Made by a program: the position numbers and the translations under genes
Notes under the pieces: model-generated
Databases searched by the model: none
Told to the model about the DNA's origin: nothing
What the model saw: only the letters and a program-made list of their open reading frames with translations
Shown: piece by piece, positions 8,387 to 16,410 of the stretch
Layout of the letters: each line of letters starts with the position of its first letter
Numbering within the stretch: position 1 is the stretch's first letter
Assembly (NCBI RefSeq): GCF_000307025.1
Contig: NC_018584.1
Span: 1,798,001-1,862,000 of the forward strand
DNA: 64,000 bases
Direction: 5' to 3'
Source: Listeria monocytogenes ATCC 19117
GTDB lineage: Bacteria; Bacillota; Bacilli; Lactobacillales; Listeriaceae

Positions 8387-9064
8387 TCATTCAATCATAT
8401 ATCCTTGGCCTTTTTTCGTTTTGATAAATTCGCTCAAACCAATTTCTGCTAGTTTTTTACGAATACGAACAACATTAACTGTCAATGTATTATCATCAAC
8501 AAAACTTTCATCTTCCCAAAGTGCGCGCATAATTTCATCACGACTTACAATGCTACCTTTTTGTTTCATTAATTCATATAAAATCAAAAATTCATTTTTC
8601 GTTAGCTCAATTTTATCTTCTAAATGTGTAAGTGTGTTCGTATCAATGTGTAGGAAAACATTATTATGCTCCATCACATTGGCTTCTTCTAAATCTGCGT
8701 AAGAATATGTCCGCCTTAATAGAGCATTTATCCGCGCCATTAAAACATCCAGATCAACTGGTTTTTCAATATAATAGTCTGCACCCATATTCATGCCCAT
8801 TATTTGGTCCATTCGCGAATTACGTGATGATAAAAAGATAATGGGTACATTCGAAACTTCTCGAATTTGATTACACCAATAAAAGCCATCAAAGAAAGGA
8901 AGATTAACATCTAAAATAACTAATTGAGGTTCGAAAGCTAAAAACTCTTGTAAAATATTGTTAAAATCCTCTACTACACCAATCTCAAATCCCCATTTAC
9001 TTAAATGTTTTCGGATTGTATCACGAATTACTTCATCATCTTCTACGATATATACCTTTACCAT
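8387..9064 (-). CDS. virR: VirR response regulator
   Basis: A 225-residue OmpR/PhoB-type regulator. The receiver domain (1-115) has the acidic pair EDDE near residue 8, the phospho-acceptor in LVILDVNLPFFDG (about Asp52), and the conserved Lys in YIEKPVD near 101. The winged-helix DNA-binding domain (130-225) has the usual LTKNEFLILYELM and VDDNTLTVNVVRIRKKL motifs. In L. monocytogenes VirR activates dltABCD, mprF and other envelope genes after phosphorylation by VirS. It follows the VirAB transporter genes by 62 bp. Confidence 0.93.
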   Translation of the reverse strand: MVKVYIVEDDEVIRDTIRKHLSKWGFEIGVVEDFNNILQEFLAFEPQLVILDVNLPFFDGFYWCNQIREVSNVPIIFLSSRNSRMDQIMGMNMGADYYIEKPVDLDVLMARINALLRRTYSYADLEEANVMEHNNVFLHIDTNTLTHLEDKIELTKNEFLILYELMKQKGSIVSRDEIMRALWEDESFVDDNTLTVNVVRIRKKLAEIGLSEFIKTKKGQGYMIE

Positions 9065-9126
9065 TTCTAGTGCCTCCCTCGGTGGAACTCTCTTCTCATT
9101 TTAGCTGAAATAACCACAAAAGCCAA

Positions 9127-11106
9127 TTACTTTTTATTGGCCATCACAATTTTGGTAAAAGAATTGATACACAAAAAGTAATAAGCTGCATAACAAAGAA
9201 TATAAATACCTGTACCAATTAATACCGGATATTTTATATTATCCATTAAATTAACAGAAATACCCCACAGTGCAGCCATGGAATGCGCAATTCCAAAAAA
9301 TAATGGAATAACAAAAATTGGCCAAACCTGCTTGGAAATAATTTTCCGGATTTCTTTTTCCGTAACTCCTAATTTAAATAAAATATCAAACTTGGCTTTT
9401 TCAGAAACTGCATCTGTAACTAATTTGAAGTAAATGATACTTCCCGTTGCTAAAAAGAAAACAATACCAATAAAAATACCTATAAATAATAGTGAACCTA
9501 CCACTGTGGAGATTAAGTGGTAATTCGTATAATAAGAAGAAACATTTTCCGAGAATAATGAAGGCTCCCCGTCAACGATTGTTTGCACTTTCTTATCCAA
9601 GCTTTCACTATGATTCGGATTAGTAATATCAAACATTGTCACAGATTCAGGAGGGAAAAGTCGCTCCAAATCATCATAATATTCATCGGAAACAACCAGC
9701 GTTTCATAAGAAATCCCTGTATTGAAAATTGAATTTTCTCGAAAATCCACTACTTTTATTGGTGGCATTTTCTTTGCAACTGATTTATTTGATTGGACGA
9801 CCATTTTACGAGTAAGCCATTTTTCTTGAATGTCCGATCTTGCGTAATAAGTATTTTTTCCAAGTAAGATTGCATCACCATAGGCAATTTTTTTAGATTC
9901 GACAAAATCACTCTGCTGCCTTTCACCGATACGATTATATTCTGATTCCGATACAATGGTATGAATGAATGTATCCATATGCATTTTATATTTAGGAATA
10001 TCTTTATATTCCACTTCAGCACTAAGCATCTCTGCTTGCATCAATTTTTTCAATTTATGATCTTGATCATCGCGAATCGTTTGAATAATCTCTTTTTCAT
10101 TTTTAGCAGAAATATTGAGCACTTGATAACTGGAAGGATTCTCCGCTGAAATATCATTAATTGTACGCACATAAAAACTACTCATGGAGCCGATAATCGT
10201 TAACGTTGTCGCACTAAGAACAGCAATCATCGCAATCGTACCAGCATTTTTCTTTAGCCTAAAACGAAGCGATGTAATCCCTAGCATATTCGTCCCTTTA
10301 TAAAAGAAACGTTTATTATTGTATAGTTGTCGAATGACATAAGGGGTGCCAAATCTAACCATCAGCCAGGTTCCTAAAATAACGCAAGCCAGTATCACTA
10401 AAATTAAATCAAAAAAATCATAGGCTAGCCAAATAGGCGATTCTTCAATATTCCTCGTTGCCAGATAGTATCCAAAAGTGATTAAAGCTAACCCAATTAA
10501 CATAAAAATTAGTGAACCTTTAGCTACTTTTTCTTCTTTGTCATCATTTTTGAATAGCTGATTCAAATTATAACGTAATACAAGAAAAACTGCATAAACC
10601 GATGTGAAAAGCATAATACCAAAAAAGACCAGTATCGTATCGATAATCGCTTTAAATGAAATAATAAACTCTGCATCAATCGCAAGGCCGACAATCCAAA
10701 ATAAGACCATTGCAAACAATTTAGAAGAGAAAATTCCAATTAAAACGCCAAAAATAGTTGCAAGCATATATAGCATCGCATTTTCAAAAAATAATACTAA
10801 TACAATTTGTGATTTTCGCAAACCAAGTAATGAATAAAGCCCTATTTCTCGTTTTCGCCTTTTAAGAAAAAAACCATTGGAATAAAATATAAAAAAGATA
10901 ATAAACAATATTAACATAAGACTAGCTGACGAAAACATGGCCGGTCCGAATAATTCCCAACGTTTAAACACTGTGTCAATCAGCGGGTTATATGATAACG
11001 AAACAAACGTAAAAAAAACTAATACACAAACAATTAACGAAACAAAATAAACAATATATTGATTAAAGTTCTTTCGCATATTGGTCAGCGCGACTTTAAA
11101 TAACAT
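9127..11106 (-). CDS. virB: VirB, BceB-type ABC transporter permease
   Basis: A roughly 659-residue FtsX-type permease with about ten membrane segments and one large extracytoplasmic domain (about residues 310-510) between helices 7 and 8. This architecture is the BceB sensory/detoxification type that reports antimicrobial peptides to a partner kinase. In L. monocytogenes VirAB acts with VirRS. The frame opens further upstream, but GGAGG 8-9 nt before the ATG at 11106 fixes the start as [14 protein letters not shown], overlapping the end of virA by 11 bp. Confidence 0.9.
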   Translation of the reverse strand: MLFKVALTNMRKNFNQYIVYFVSLIVCVLVFFTFVSLSYNPLIDTVFKRWELFGPAMFSSASLMLILFIIFFIFYSNGFFLKRRKREIGLYSLLGLRKSQIVLVLFFENAMLYMLATIFGVLIGIFSSKLFAMVLFWIVGLAIDAEFIISFKAIIDTILVFFGIMLFTSVYAVFLVLRYNLNQLFKNDDKEEKVAKGSLIFMLIGLALITFGYYLATRNIEESPIWLAYDFFDLILVILACVILGTWLMVRFGTPYVIRQLYNNKRFFYKGTNMLGITSLRFRLKKNAGTIAMIAVLSATTLTIIGSMSSFYVRTINDISAENPSSYQVLNISAKNEKEIIQTIRDDQDHKLKKLMQAEMLSAEVEYKDIPKYKMHMDTFIHTIVSESEYNRIGERQQSDFVESKKIAYGDAILLGKNTYYARSDIQEKWLTRKMVVQSNKSVAKKMPPIKVVDFRENSIFNTGISYETLVVSDEYYDDLERLFPPESVTMFDITNPNHSESLDKKVQTIVDGEPSLFSENVSSYYTNYHLISTVVGSLLFIGIFIGIVFFLATGSIIYFKLVTDAVSEKAKFDILFKLGVTEKEIRKIISKQVWPIFVIPLFFGIAHSMAALWGISVNLMDNIKYPVLIGTGIYILCYAAYYFLCINSFTKIVMANKK

Positions 11107-11863
11107 CGTTTTCGCCACCTCCAAGAAGCGCCAAAACATCTAATACCTTCTGGAAGAATTGTTTTCTAGAACTTGTCCCTCGGTAGATTTCAGTGAAAAT
11201 TTCGCCATCTTTAATAAACATAATTCTTTCGCAGTAACTGGCTGCAAAAGCATCGTGCGTCACCATCATAATAGTGGAATCACGCACATCTTTTGCTTGA
11301 GAAAGTCCTTCTAATAAATTGGTCGCTGCTTTGGAATCAAGCGCACCAGTGGGTTCATCCGCAAAAATCAGCGTTGGTTCTGTAATCATTGCTCGACAAA
11401 CCGCTGTTCGCTGCTTTTGTCCACCAGATATTTCGGTTGGGTACTTGTTCCTTAACTCAAAAATCCCAAATTGACGAGCAATAATTTCAAACCGCTGATC
11501 AATTTCCGCTTGTTTAATACGAGCAAGAGCCAGCGGTAGAACAATATTATCCTTCACAGTCATCGTATCTAATAAATTATAGTCTTGAAATATAAAACCA
11601 AGCTGATCTCTTCTAAAAACAGCTAATTCTTTTCCGTTCATAGTAGAAATTTGCTTTCCACCAATCTCAATTTCTCCAGAGGTTGGTTTATCTATAGAAG
11701 ACAATACATTTAATAAAGTAGATTTACCAGCACCAGAGGGACCCATAATGCCTACAAAGGAACCTTTTTGTATCTCTAAACTAATACTTCCAAGCGCAGA
11801 AAACAAATTTCCTTTTGAACCGTATACTTTTCTAACTTTATGCGCCTTTAGCACTGTTTCCAT
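11096..11863 (-). CDS. virA: VirA, BceA-type ABC transporter ATPase
   Basis: A 255-residue ATPase of the MacB/BceA class. Walker A is [12 protein letters not shown] near residue 40, the Q-loop is [10 protein letters not shown], the signature is ISGGQKQR near 144, Walker B is [13 protein letters not shown] and the switch is MVTHD. It pairs with VirB to form the transporter needed for VirRS signalling against cationic peptides. The gene overlaps virB. The lmo1748-like gene upstream ends in a strong terminator, so virA-virB-virR probably has its own promoter in 11870-11945, where a TAAAAT -10-like element is seen without a good -35. Confidence 0.92.
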   Translation of the reverse strand: METVLKAHKVRKVYGSKGNLFSALGSISLEIQKGSFVGIMGPSGAGKSTLLNVLSSIDKPTSGEIEIGGKQISTMNGKELAVFRRDQLGFIFQDYNLLDTMTVKDNIVLPLALARIKQAEIDQRFEIIARQFGIFELRNKYPTEISGGQKQRTAVCRAMITEPTLIFADEPTGALDSKAATNLLEGLSQAKDVRDSTIMMVTHDAFAASYCERIMFIKDGEIFTEIYRGTSSRKQFFQKVLDVLALLGGGENDVI

Positions 11864-11945
11864 TGTATTCCTCCCGTTACGTTCTTTATTTGGTTATTTT
11901 ACCTTAATTTTAAACAAGATACTATGGGCTATAGTTGTATTTATT

Positions 11946-11987
11946 AAAAAATCATTTATCCGTCAAAAAAACAGATAAATGATTTTC
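11946..11987 (-). terminator. Terminator after the small membrane protein gene
   Basis: AAATCATTTATC and GATAAATGATTT form a 12-bp stem with a T-run on the minus strand, right after the stop at 11992. Confidence 0.75.
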
Positions 11988-11991
11988 CTTA

Positions 11992-12501
11992 TTATTTCTT
12001 TTCCACAAAGATTTCCATACCGATAGTTTCATCATTTGTATAAGTGGAACGCATCGACTGAATGAGTTTTTCTAGTTCCTCCAAACTAATAGAAACATCC
12101 GCAGCAACTATGTCCCATGCCACTTCTTCCCGCCCATTTATCGATGTCATAATTTTTAATCTACCTTGCGAAAAAAGCATCATTGCTGGTTTTTTCAGTT
12201 CTGTTTTTTTAATTTCATTCCATGATTTAAAATCACCACGATAAGCAACTCCACGTTCTGTTAATTCTACGGTGGGAGCGATATTAATTAACCGAAACAA
12301 TGGACGTAACACACAAAGGCCGATAAATACGAGTAAAATCATTTCCTCTATGCCATTTACACCTTTGATATGACTAAAAACAACATAAAGTAATAATCCA
12401 ACAGCCATCCAAAGTAAACAACTTGAAAAAATCAAACGTCGATTGACCCCAAATTCGATTTTCTCCATTTTCTTTGCATGTTCTAGCTCATTTTCTATCA
12501 T
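11992..12501 (-). CDS. Hypothetical membrane protein, 169 aa
   Basis: I do not recognise the family. Two hydrophobic segments at about residues 22-43 and 50-68 are followed by a cytosolic domain of about 95 residues with alternating strands (VELTERGVAYRGDFKSWNEIKKTEL), resembling small PH-like membrane-anchored domains found in many Firmicutes. It is directly upstream of virAB-virR but is separated by a terminator. It is divergent from aroK. Confidence 0.7.
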   Translation of the reverse strand: MIENELEHAKKMEKIEFGVNRRLIFSSCLLWMAVGLLLYVVFSHIKGVNGIEEMILLVFIGLCVLRPLFRLINIAPTVELTERGVAYRGDFKSWNEIKKTELKKPAMMLFSQGRLKIMTSINGREEVAWDIVAADVSISLEELEKLIQSMRSTYTNDETIGMEIFVEKK

Positions 12502-12613
12502 TATTTCCCTCCAGTTTTACAGCTCTATTATTTCTATTGTACTAAAAATATACTACAATGGGAAGAAGGCATTCATGTAGCTTTTTATTTTAAAGAAATC
12601 AGCCTACTTTCAG

Positions 12614-12641
12614 TTGACCTTTTTGGCATTTGTGATATAAT
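12614..12641 (+). promoter_or_regulatory. Promoter of aroK
   Basis: TTGACC at 12614-12619 and a perfect TATAAT at 12636-12641 with 16 bp between. It lies about 55 bp before the aroK ribosome binding site. Confidence 0.75.
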
Positions 12642-12697
12642 TTCTTTAATGCTTTTAAGTAGTAAAATGTAATAATCCAATAAAGGAGGAGAACATC

Positions 12698-13198
12698 ATC
12701 GATCAAGTTATCTTAATAGGCTTCATGGGAGCTGGAAAAACAACGGTTGGAAATATACTCGCAAACTTAGCTGACTTACCGTACATCGATATTGACGAAG
12801 TAATTACAAGCGAACAAGGAATGAGTGTATCGGACATTTTTGCTAAATATGGTGAAAAAGAATTCCGCCGTCTAGAACATGAAAAATTAAAAGAATTAGC
12901 AACAACCAAAGCCGTTATAGCAACAGGCGGTGGCATTGTTCTCAATCCTGAAAATAGAGAAGTTTTAAAAAATACATATCCGGTTATTTATTTAGAAACG
13001 GATCCCGAAGTATTTATGAATCGCTTAAAAGGCGACACTACACGTCCGCTTGTACAACAAAAAACAGCCGAAGAAATTCGCGCTATTTTTGAACCTAGAA
13101 TTGCTCACTATCAAGATTCTGCAGACTTTATCGTTAATACGGATAATCGTAATCAAGAAGAAGTTGCTCGAGCTATTTTAACCATGTTAGATAAGTAA
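12698..13198 (+). CDS. aroK: Shikimate kinase, probably AUC start
   Basis: The enzyme phosphorylates shikimate with ATP in the chorismate pathway. Walker A GFMGAGKTT, the shikimate-binding DID (about residue 30-33), the FRRLEHEKL segment, GGG motif (ATGGGIV) and the lid Arg in GDTTRPL are all present. The only ATG (12725) lies inside the P-loop and would remove the first strand VILIGF. No ATG, GTG or TTG exists between it and the strong AGGAGG at 12684-12689. The in-frame ATC at 12698 is 8 nt from that site and the ATC at 12695 is 5 nt away; I chose 12698, giving 166 residues. The gene stands alone between its promoter and a terminator. Confidence 0.88.
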   Translation: MDQVILIGFMGAGKTTVGNILANLADLPYIDIDEVITSEQGMSVSDIFAKYGEKEFRRLEHEKLKELATTKAVIATGGGIVLNPENREVLKNTYPVIYLETDPEVFMNRLKGDTTRPLVQQKTAEEIRAIFEPRIAHYQDSADFIVNTDNRNQEEVARAILTMLDK

Positions 13199-13230
13199 AA
13201 AAACAACGCTAATTTTAGCGTTGTTTTTTT
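13197..13230. terminator. Bidirectional terminator between aroK and the convergent gene
   Basis: AACAACGCTAA and TTAGCGTTGTT form a perfect stem with an A-run before and a T-run after it, so it can end aroK (plus) and the gene at 13229-13783 (minus). Confidence 0.85.
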
Positions 13231-13783
13231 ATTCTGTACAATGTCTGCACCACATATCTGGTAACACAGATGTATAGTCTTTTGTAAAGGTTAATAAGTC
13301 ATAAAACATACTGTCCGCATAACCTGCATCAATATTTTCTATTTTGTTCAATTCTATTTCGCGATGAAGTGATTCCAGCGCCGCATCACGAAGAGCAGGT
13401 AAAATATAGCCCGTGATTTTGATTTGAGCTAAAGCTGCTGAGACAGTAATTCTATCAGATGCACGTACGTCACTGCCAAACTCAGCCAAAAGTTGTTTCA
13501 ATCGTTCTACACCATCGTCTTTCGCTGGAACATAGTTTGCTTTTTTCACTGTTTCCATCATGTATTTTGGAAAAGACGATAAATTGAGTCCTTGATCACT
13601 TTTATCACTAAAATATTCTTCTAAACGTCGAAGTACTTCAAGTCCATCTTTATACCCAAATGGACCATAGCTATCCTGACCATCCAAATAAAAACTCGCT
13701 TTAAAATGTTCCTTGAAATGTGGATGTGTTGTCTCATAATTTAACGAGGCACCAGGCTGGTCAATATACATAGTAATTGCCAT
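13229..13783 (-). CDS. Conserved hypothetical protein, 184 aa
   Basis: I do not recognise the family. It is soluble and begins MAITMYIDQPGASLNYETTHPHFKEHFKASFYLDG. The C-terminus has a CRHC pair, possibly a metal site. The frame opens at 13798, but GGAGG at 13797-13793 lies inside that start; the ATG at 13783 has the correct 8-nt spacing. The gene has its own promoter (13821-13849), preceded by a Pho-box-like direct repeat, so its expression may depend on an OmpR/PhoB-type activator. Confidence 0.7.
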   Translation of the reverse strand: MAITMYIDQPGASLNYETTHPHFKEHFKASFYLDGQDSYGPFGYKDGLEVLRRLEEYFSDKSDQGLNLSSFPKYMMETVKKANYVPAKDDGVERLKQLLAEFGSDVRASDRITVSAALAQIKITGYILPALRDAALESLHREIELNKIENIDAGYADSMFYDLLTFTKDYTSVLPDMWCRHCTE

Positions 13784-13820
13784 TCTCATTTCCTCCATTC
13801 ATGTGAAATCTCATACATTC

Positions 13821-13849
13821 ATCTTACCAGACTATCTACCTTTTTGAAA
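13821..13849 (-). promoter_or_regulatory. Weak-minus-35 promoter of the 184-aa hypothetical gene
   Basis: Minus-strand TTTCAA at 13849-13844, 17 bp, TAAGAT at 13826-13821. The poor -35 is typical of activator-dependent promoters. Confidence 0.5.
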
Positions 13850-13861
13850 GAAGAAAAAAAG

Positions 13862-13879
13862 GTGACAATTTCATGACAA
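13862..13879 (-). promoter_or_regulatory. Pho-box-like tandem repeat (candidate response-regulator site)
   Basis: On the minus strand TTGTCAT and TTGTCAC are separated by GAAA, so two 7-bp direct repeats recur every 11 bp, as in binding sites of PhoB/OmpR-type dimers. The site ends 13 bp upstream of the weak -35 at 13849. VirR and PhoP are the obvious candidates; which one binds cannot be read from sequence. Confidence 0.4.
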
Positions 13880-14017
13880 TTTTAAGGATGATTTTCGCTT
13901 TTATTGTGTTTTAATTAACTATATAAGATAAAATTAGTTAATTAAATTGGTTCTATTCTCATAAAAGTTAATTTTTGCTCTTTTGACCATTTATTTATTT
14001 CGTGGTTAAATAAAACT

Positions 14018-14111
14018 GGACTTGGTTTTTATTAATCTCGTCTGTTAATTTATTAGTCAACCACACACTCGAAAAGCAAAAACCGCCATTTATCCCATTA
14101 TGGCGGTTTTT
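14018..14111 (+). ncRNA. Candidate small RNA of about 95 nt
   Basis: TTGACC at 13983-13988 and TTAAAT at 14006-14011 are spaced by 17 bp on the plus strand. The transcript would run from about 14018 into the strong terminator at 14078-14111. No open frame of useful size lies inside. The -10 matches only 4 of 6 consensus bases, so this could also be chance. Confidence 0.3.
14078..14111. terminator. Terminator after the rRNA methyltransferase gene
   Basis: AAAAACCGCCA and TGGCGGTTTTT form a perfect 11-bp stem. It ends the methyltransferase gene on the minus strand and could end a plus-strand small transcript. Confidence 0.85.
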
Positions 14112-14117
14112 GTATAC

Positions 14118-15479
14118 TTAATTTAAATGTAGAACAGTCACAGCTTCTATATGTGTTGTCATTGGAAACATATCTACAGGCTGAACTTTTTTCGCTACAT
14201 AGCCGCCATCCGTTAAGATTTTCATATCACGGGCTAATGTCCCTGGATTACAAGAAACATACACTACTTTCTTCGGTTTCATTGCTAAAATTGTTTCCAG
14301 TAATTTTTCATCGCAACCTTTTCGTGGTGGATCGACAACTAAGACGTCTGCTACAATTCCAGCTTTGTACCACGCCGGAATAACCTCTTCTGCTTTCCCT
14401 GTCTCAAAAGTAGTATTCGCTAATTCATTGAGTTCTGCATTTGCACGAGCATCTTGTATCGCTTGATCCACAATTTCTACCCCGTAGACATGCTTGGCTT
14501 TTTTCGCGAGACAAAGAGAAATAGAACCAATGCCGCAATAGGCGTCAATCACTGTTTCTTCTCCTGTTAACTCAGCCGCATCGATTGCTTGTTGATACAA
14601 AACTTCTGTTTGGATTGGGTTTACTTGATAAAATGAACGAGCCGAAATTGCAAATCGAATGCCATGAATCGTATCCTCAATGATATCTTTTCCCCAAAGT
14701 GTTTTCGTACGATCTCCAAAAATCACATTTGTTTTATGTGGATTAATATTTTGAACAATCGAGGTTAATTCCAATTGTTCGACCAATTCCCGTACGATTT
14801 CTTCTTTAAATGGCATACGTTCTTTTGTTGTTACAAGGACAATCATTAACTGTCCAGTTGTATGCGCAAATCTTGTCATAATATGGCGGATATCGCCTTT
14901 TCCTGTTTGTTCATCATAAGGCTCTGTTCCGTATTTAGCTAGGATTTCACGTGTTTTTTGAACAGCAAAATCACCTTGCTCATTATGAATTAAACAAGTG
15001 GACATGTCGATAATGGCATGGCTTCTTTTTTGGTAAAAACCTGCTGTTAACTTACCATTAACAAATCCTACTGGTACTTGTGATTTATTCCGGTAGCGCC
15101 ACGGGTTTTCCATGCCTAGTGTTTCAGGAACTTCTACGTTTAGTTTGCCAATACGTTTCATCGTTTCTTCCACTTGATTTCGTTTGAATTCAAGCTGGCC
15201 ATCGTAGCTTAAGTGTTGCAAGCTACAACCGCCACATTTGGAATAAACCGCACATGGAGGTTCTACGCGGTCTGCACTAACCGATTCAATAGTCTCCATC
15301 CGAGCAAAGCCGTAATTTTTATTGAGCTTTATTATTTTAGCTGTCACTTTTTCGCCAGGTAACGTATTTGGAATGAAAAGTGGGTATCCGTCAATTTTGC
15401 CAACCCCACTGCCGTCATGCGTTAAATCTTCAATAGTAAGTTCAATGGATTGGTTCTTTTTTAAAAGGGATGCTTCCAA
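14118..15479 (-). CDS. 23S rRNA (uracil-5-)-methyltransferase, RlmCD/YefA type
   Basis: A 453-residue SAM-dependent RNA methyltransferase of the TrmA/RumA superfamily. It has an N-terminal TRAM domain (about 8-65) and iron-sulfur cysteines in CAVYSKCGGC (about 77-86) with another Cys near 162. The SAM-binding YCGIGSISLCLA is near 315, the VDPPRKGCDE motif near 382 and the catalytic SCNPGTLARD near 409. In Firmicutes one such enzyme methylates U747 and U1939 of 23S rRNA. It is preceded by a membrane-protein gene 24 bp upstream and ends at the terminator 14078-14111. Confidence 0.9.
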   Translation of the reverse strand: MEASLLKKNQSIELTIEDLTHDGSGVGKIDGYPLFIPNTLPGEKVTAKIIKLNKNYGFARMETIESVSADRVEPPCAVYSKCGGCSLQHLSYDGQLEFKRNQVEETMKRIGKLNVEVPETLGMENPWRYRNKSQVPVGFVNGKLTAGFYQKRSHAIIDMSTCLIHNEQGDFAVQKTREILAKYGTEPYDEQTGKGDIRHIMTRFAHTTGQLMIVLVTTKERMPFKEEIVRELVEQLELTSIVQNINPHKTNVIFGDRTKTLWGKDIIEDTIHGIRFAISARSFYQVNPIQTEVLYQQAIDAAELTGEETVIDAYCGIGSISLCLAKKAKHVYGVEIVDQAIQDARANAELNELANTTFETGKAEEVIPAWYKAGIVADVLVVDPPRKGCDEKLLETILAMKPKKVVYVSCNPGTLARDMKILTDGGYVAKKVQPVDMFPMTTHIEAVTVLHLN

Positions 15480-15502
15480 AGTCCCTTGCCCCTCTCTTTG
15501 CT

Positions 15503-16258
15503 TTACTTAATAATATATTCGATGCCGATTGGCTCTTTAATTACTGCTTCTTCTTGCTCTTTAAAAACAAGCATGGTATTTTTCTGTAACGTAAAATCAT
15601 AAATAAATGTTTTTGGATAGATAGTGACATTTTTATTCGTAGTCAACGCTTTTGTGTTATCTGTAATAGTCGTTTCTTCTGGAATCTGGCTATTAAAAAT
15701 ACCAGCTGCGACTTCAGCATCATCACTTGAATAACTTGTCTTTAGAGATACTTTAATATTATTGTTTGTTGTGTCTTCTATTTTTACAGGTGTTTTTTCT
15801 GTTTGTACAGAACGTTCACCACTTGTAATTTCATAGTTTGCGAATTTTTTCTGGATAGTTGTTGTTGGGTAACGATATTTTGTATTAGTAATATACTCAG
15901 AAACTTTCTTCGCTTCAATACGAAGTCGATATGCTTTGATACCTTTATAACGATTATCGGAAGAAGCTAATTCATTTAAAATTTCTTCATTAGTTATCTC
16001 TAAAATCAAATCCCCATTTGTTGCTATCGTTGTGTTTGTATTTGCTGCAGGGATAGATAAAATAATATTATCTTGTATTGGAATTTGCATTTGGTTGTTT
16101 ATCCATACTTTATTACTTTCAATTAGCTCTGTTTTACTTACTTTTGGAGCCTGTTCTTCTGCATCCACTTGCCAAAAGAAAAAAACAGCCGCTGCGATAG
16201 CAATGATAAGAACGATTATTATCATCGTGAACCTTTTAAATTGATGTCCACTTGTCAT
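15503..16258 (-). CDS. Hypothetical membrane-anchored protein, 251 aa
   Basis: I do not recognise the family. One N-terminal membrane segment (about residues 11-29, a run of Ile, Val and Ala) is followed by an extracytoplasmic region rich in Thr, Asn and Lys with strand-like repeats such as TTITDNTKALTTNKNVTIYPKTF. There is no lipobox. It probably shares a transcript with the rRNA methyltransferase gene 23 bp downstream, though no functional link is evident. Confidence 0.7.
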   Translation of the reverse strand: MTSGHQFKRFTMIIIVLIIAIAAAVFFFWQVDAEEQAPKVSKTELIESNKVWINNQMQIPIQDNIILSIPAANTNTTIATNGDLILEITNEEILNELASSDNRYKGIKAYRLRIEAKKVSEYITNTKYRYPTTTIQKKFANYEITSGERSVQTEKTPVKIEDTTNNNIKVSLKTSYSSDDAEVAAGIFNSQIPEETTITDNTKALTTNKNVTIYPKTFIYDFTLQKNTMLVFKEQEEAVIKEPIGIEYIIK

Positions 16259-16380
16259 ATCGCATTCACCTCATTTCTTGTCAGAATACCTATTATACTT
16301 GTTTTGCTCAAATAAGACAAATTTCTAACAATAATTACATCCTTTTTACTATGTTGCAATTAGGACGTTTAGGCTAAAGA

Positions 16381-16410
16381 AAAAAACTACCAAACTGGGC
16401 AGTTTTTAGC
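16381..16410 (-). terminator. Terminator after the diacylglycerol kinase gene
   Basis: AAAACTGCC and GGTAGTTTT form a stem followed by a T-run on the minus strand, overlapping the stop region of the gene. Confidence 0.7.

Larger units (their letters stand above)
13799..14117. other. Gene-free stretch with palindrome and possible small-RNA unit
   Basis: No coding frame is supported here. It holds the promoter and tandem repeat of the hypothetical gene, a perfect 11-bp inverted repeat (TTAATTAACTA at 13911-13921, TAGTTAATTAA at 13935-13945), a possible plus-strand promoter at 13983-14011, and the bidirectional terminator at 14078-14111. Confidence 0.6.
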
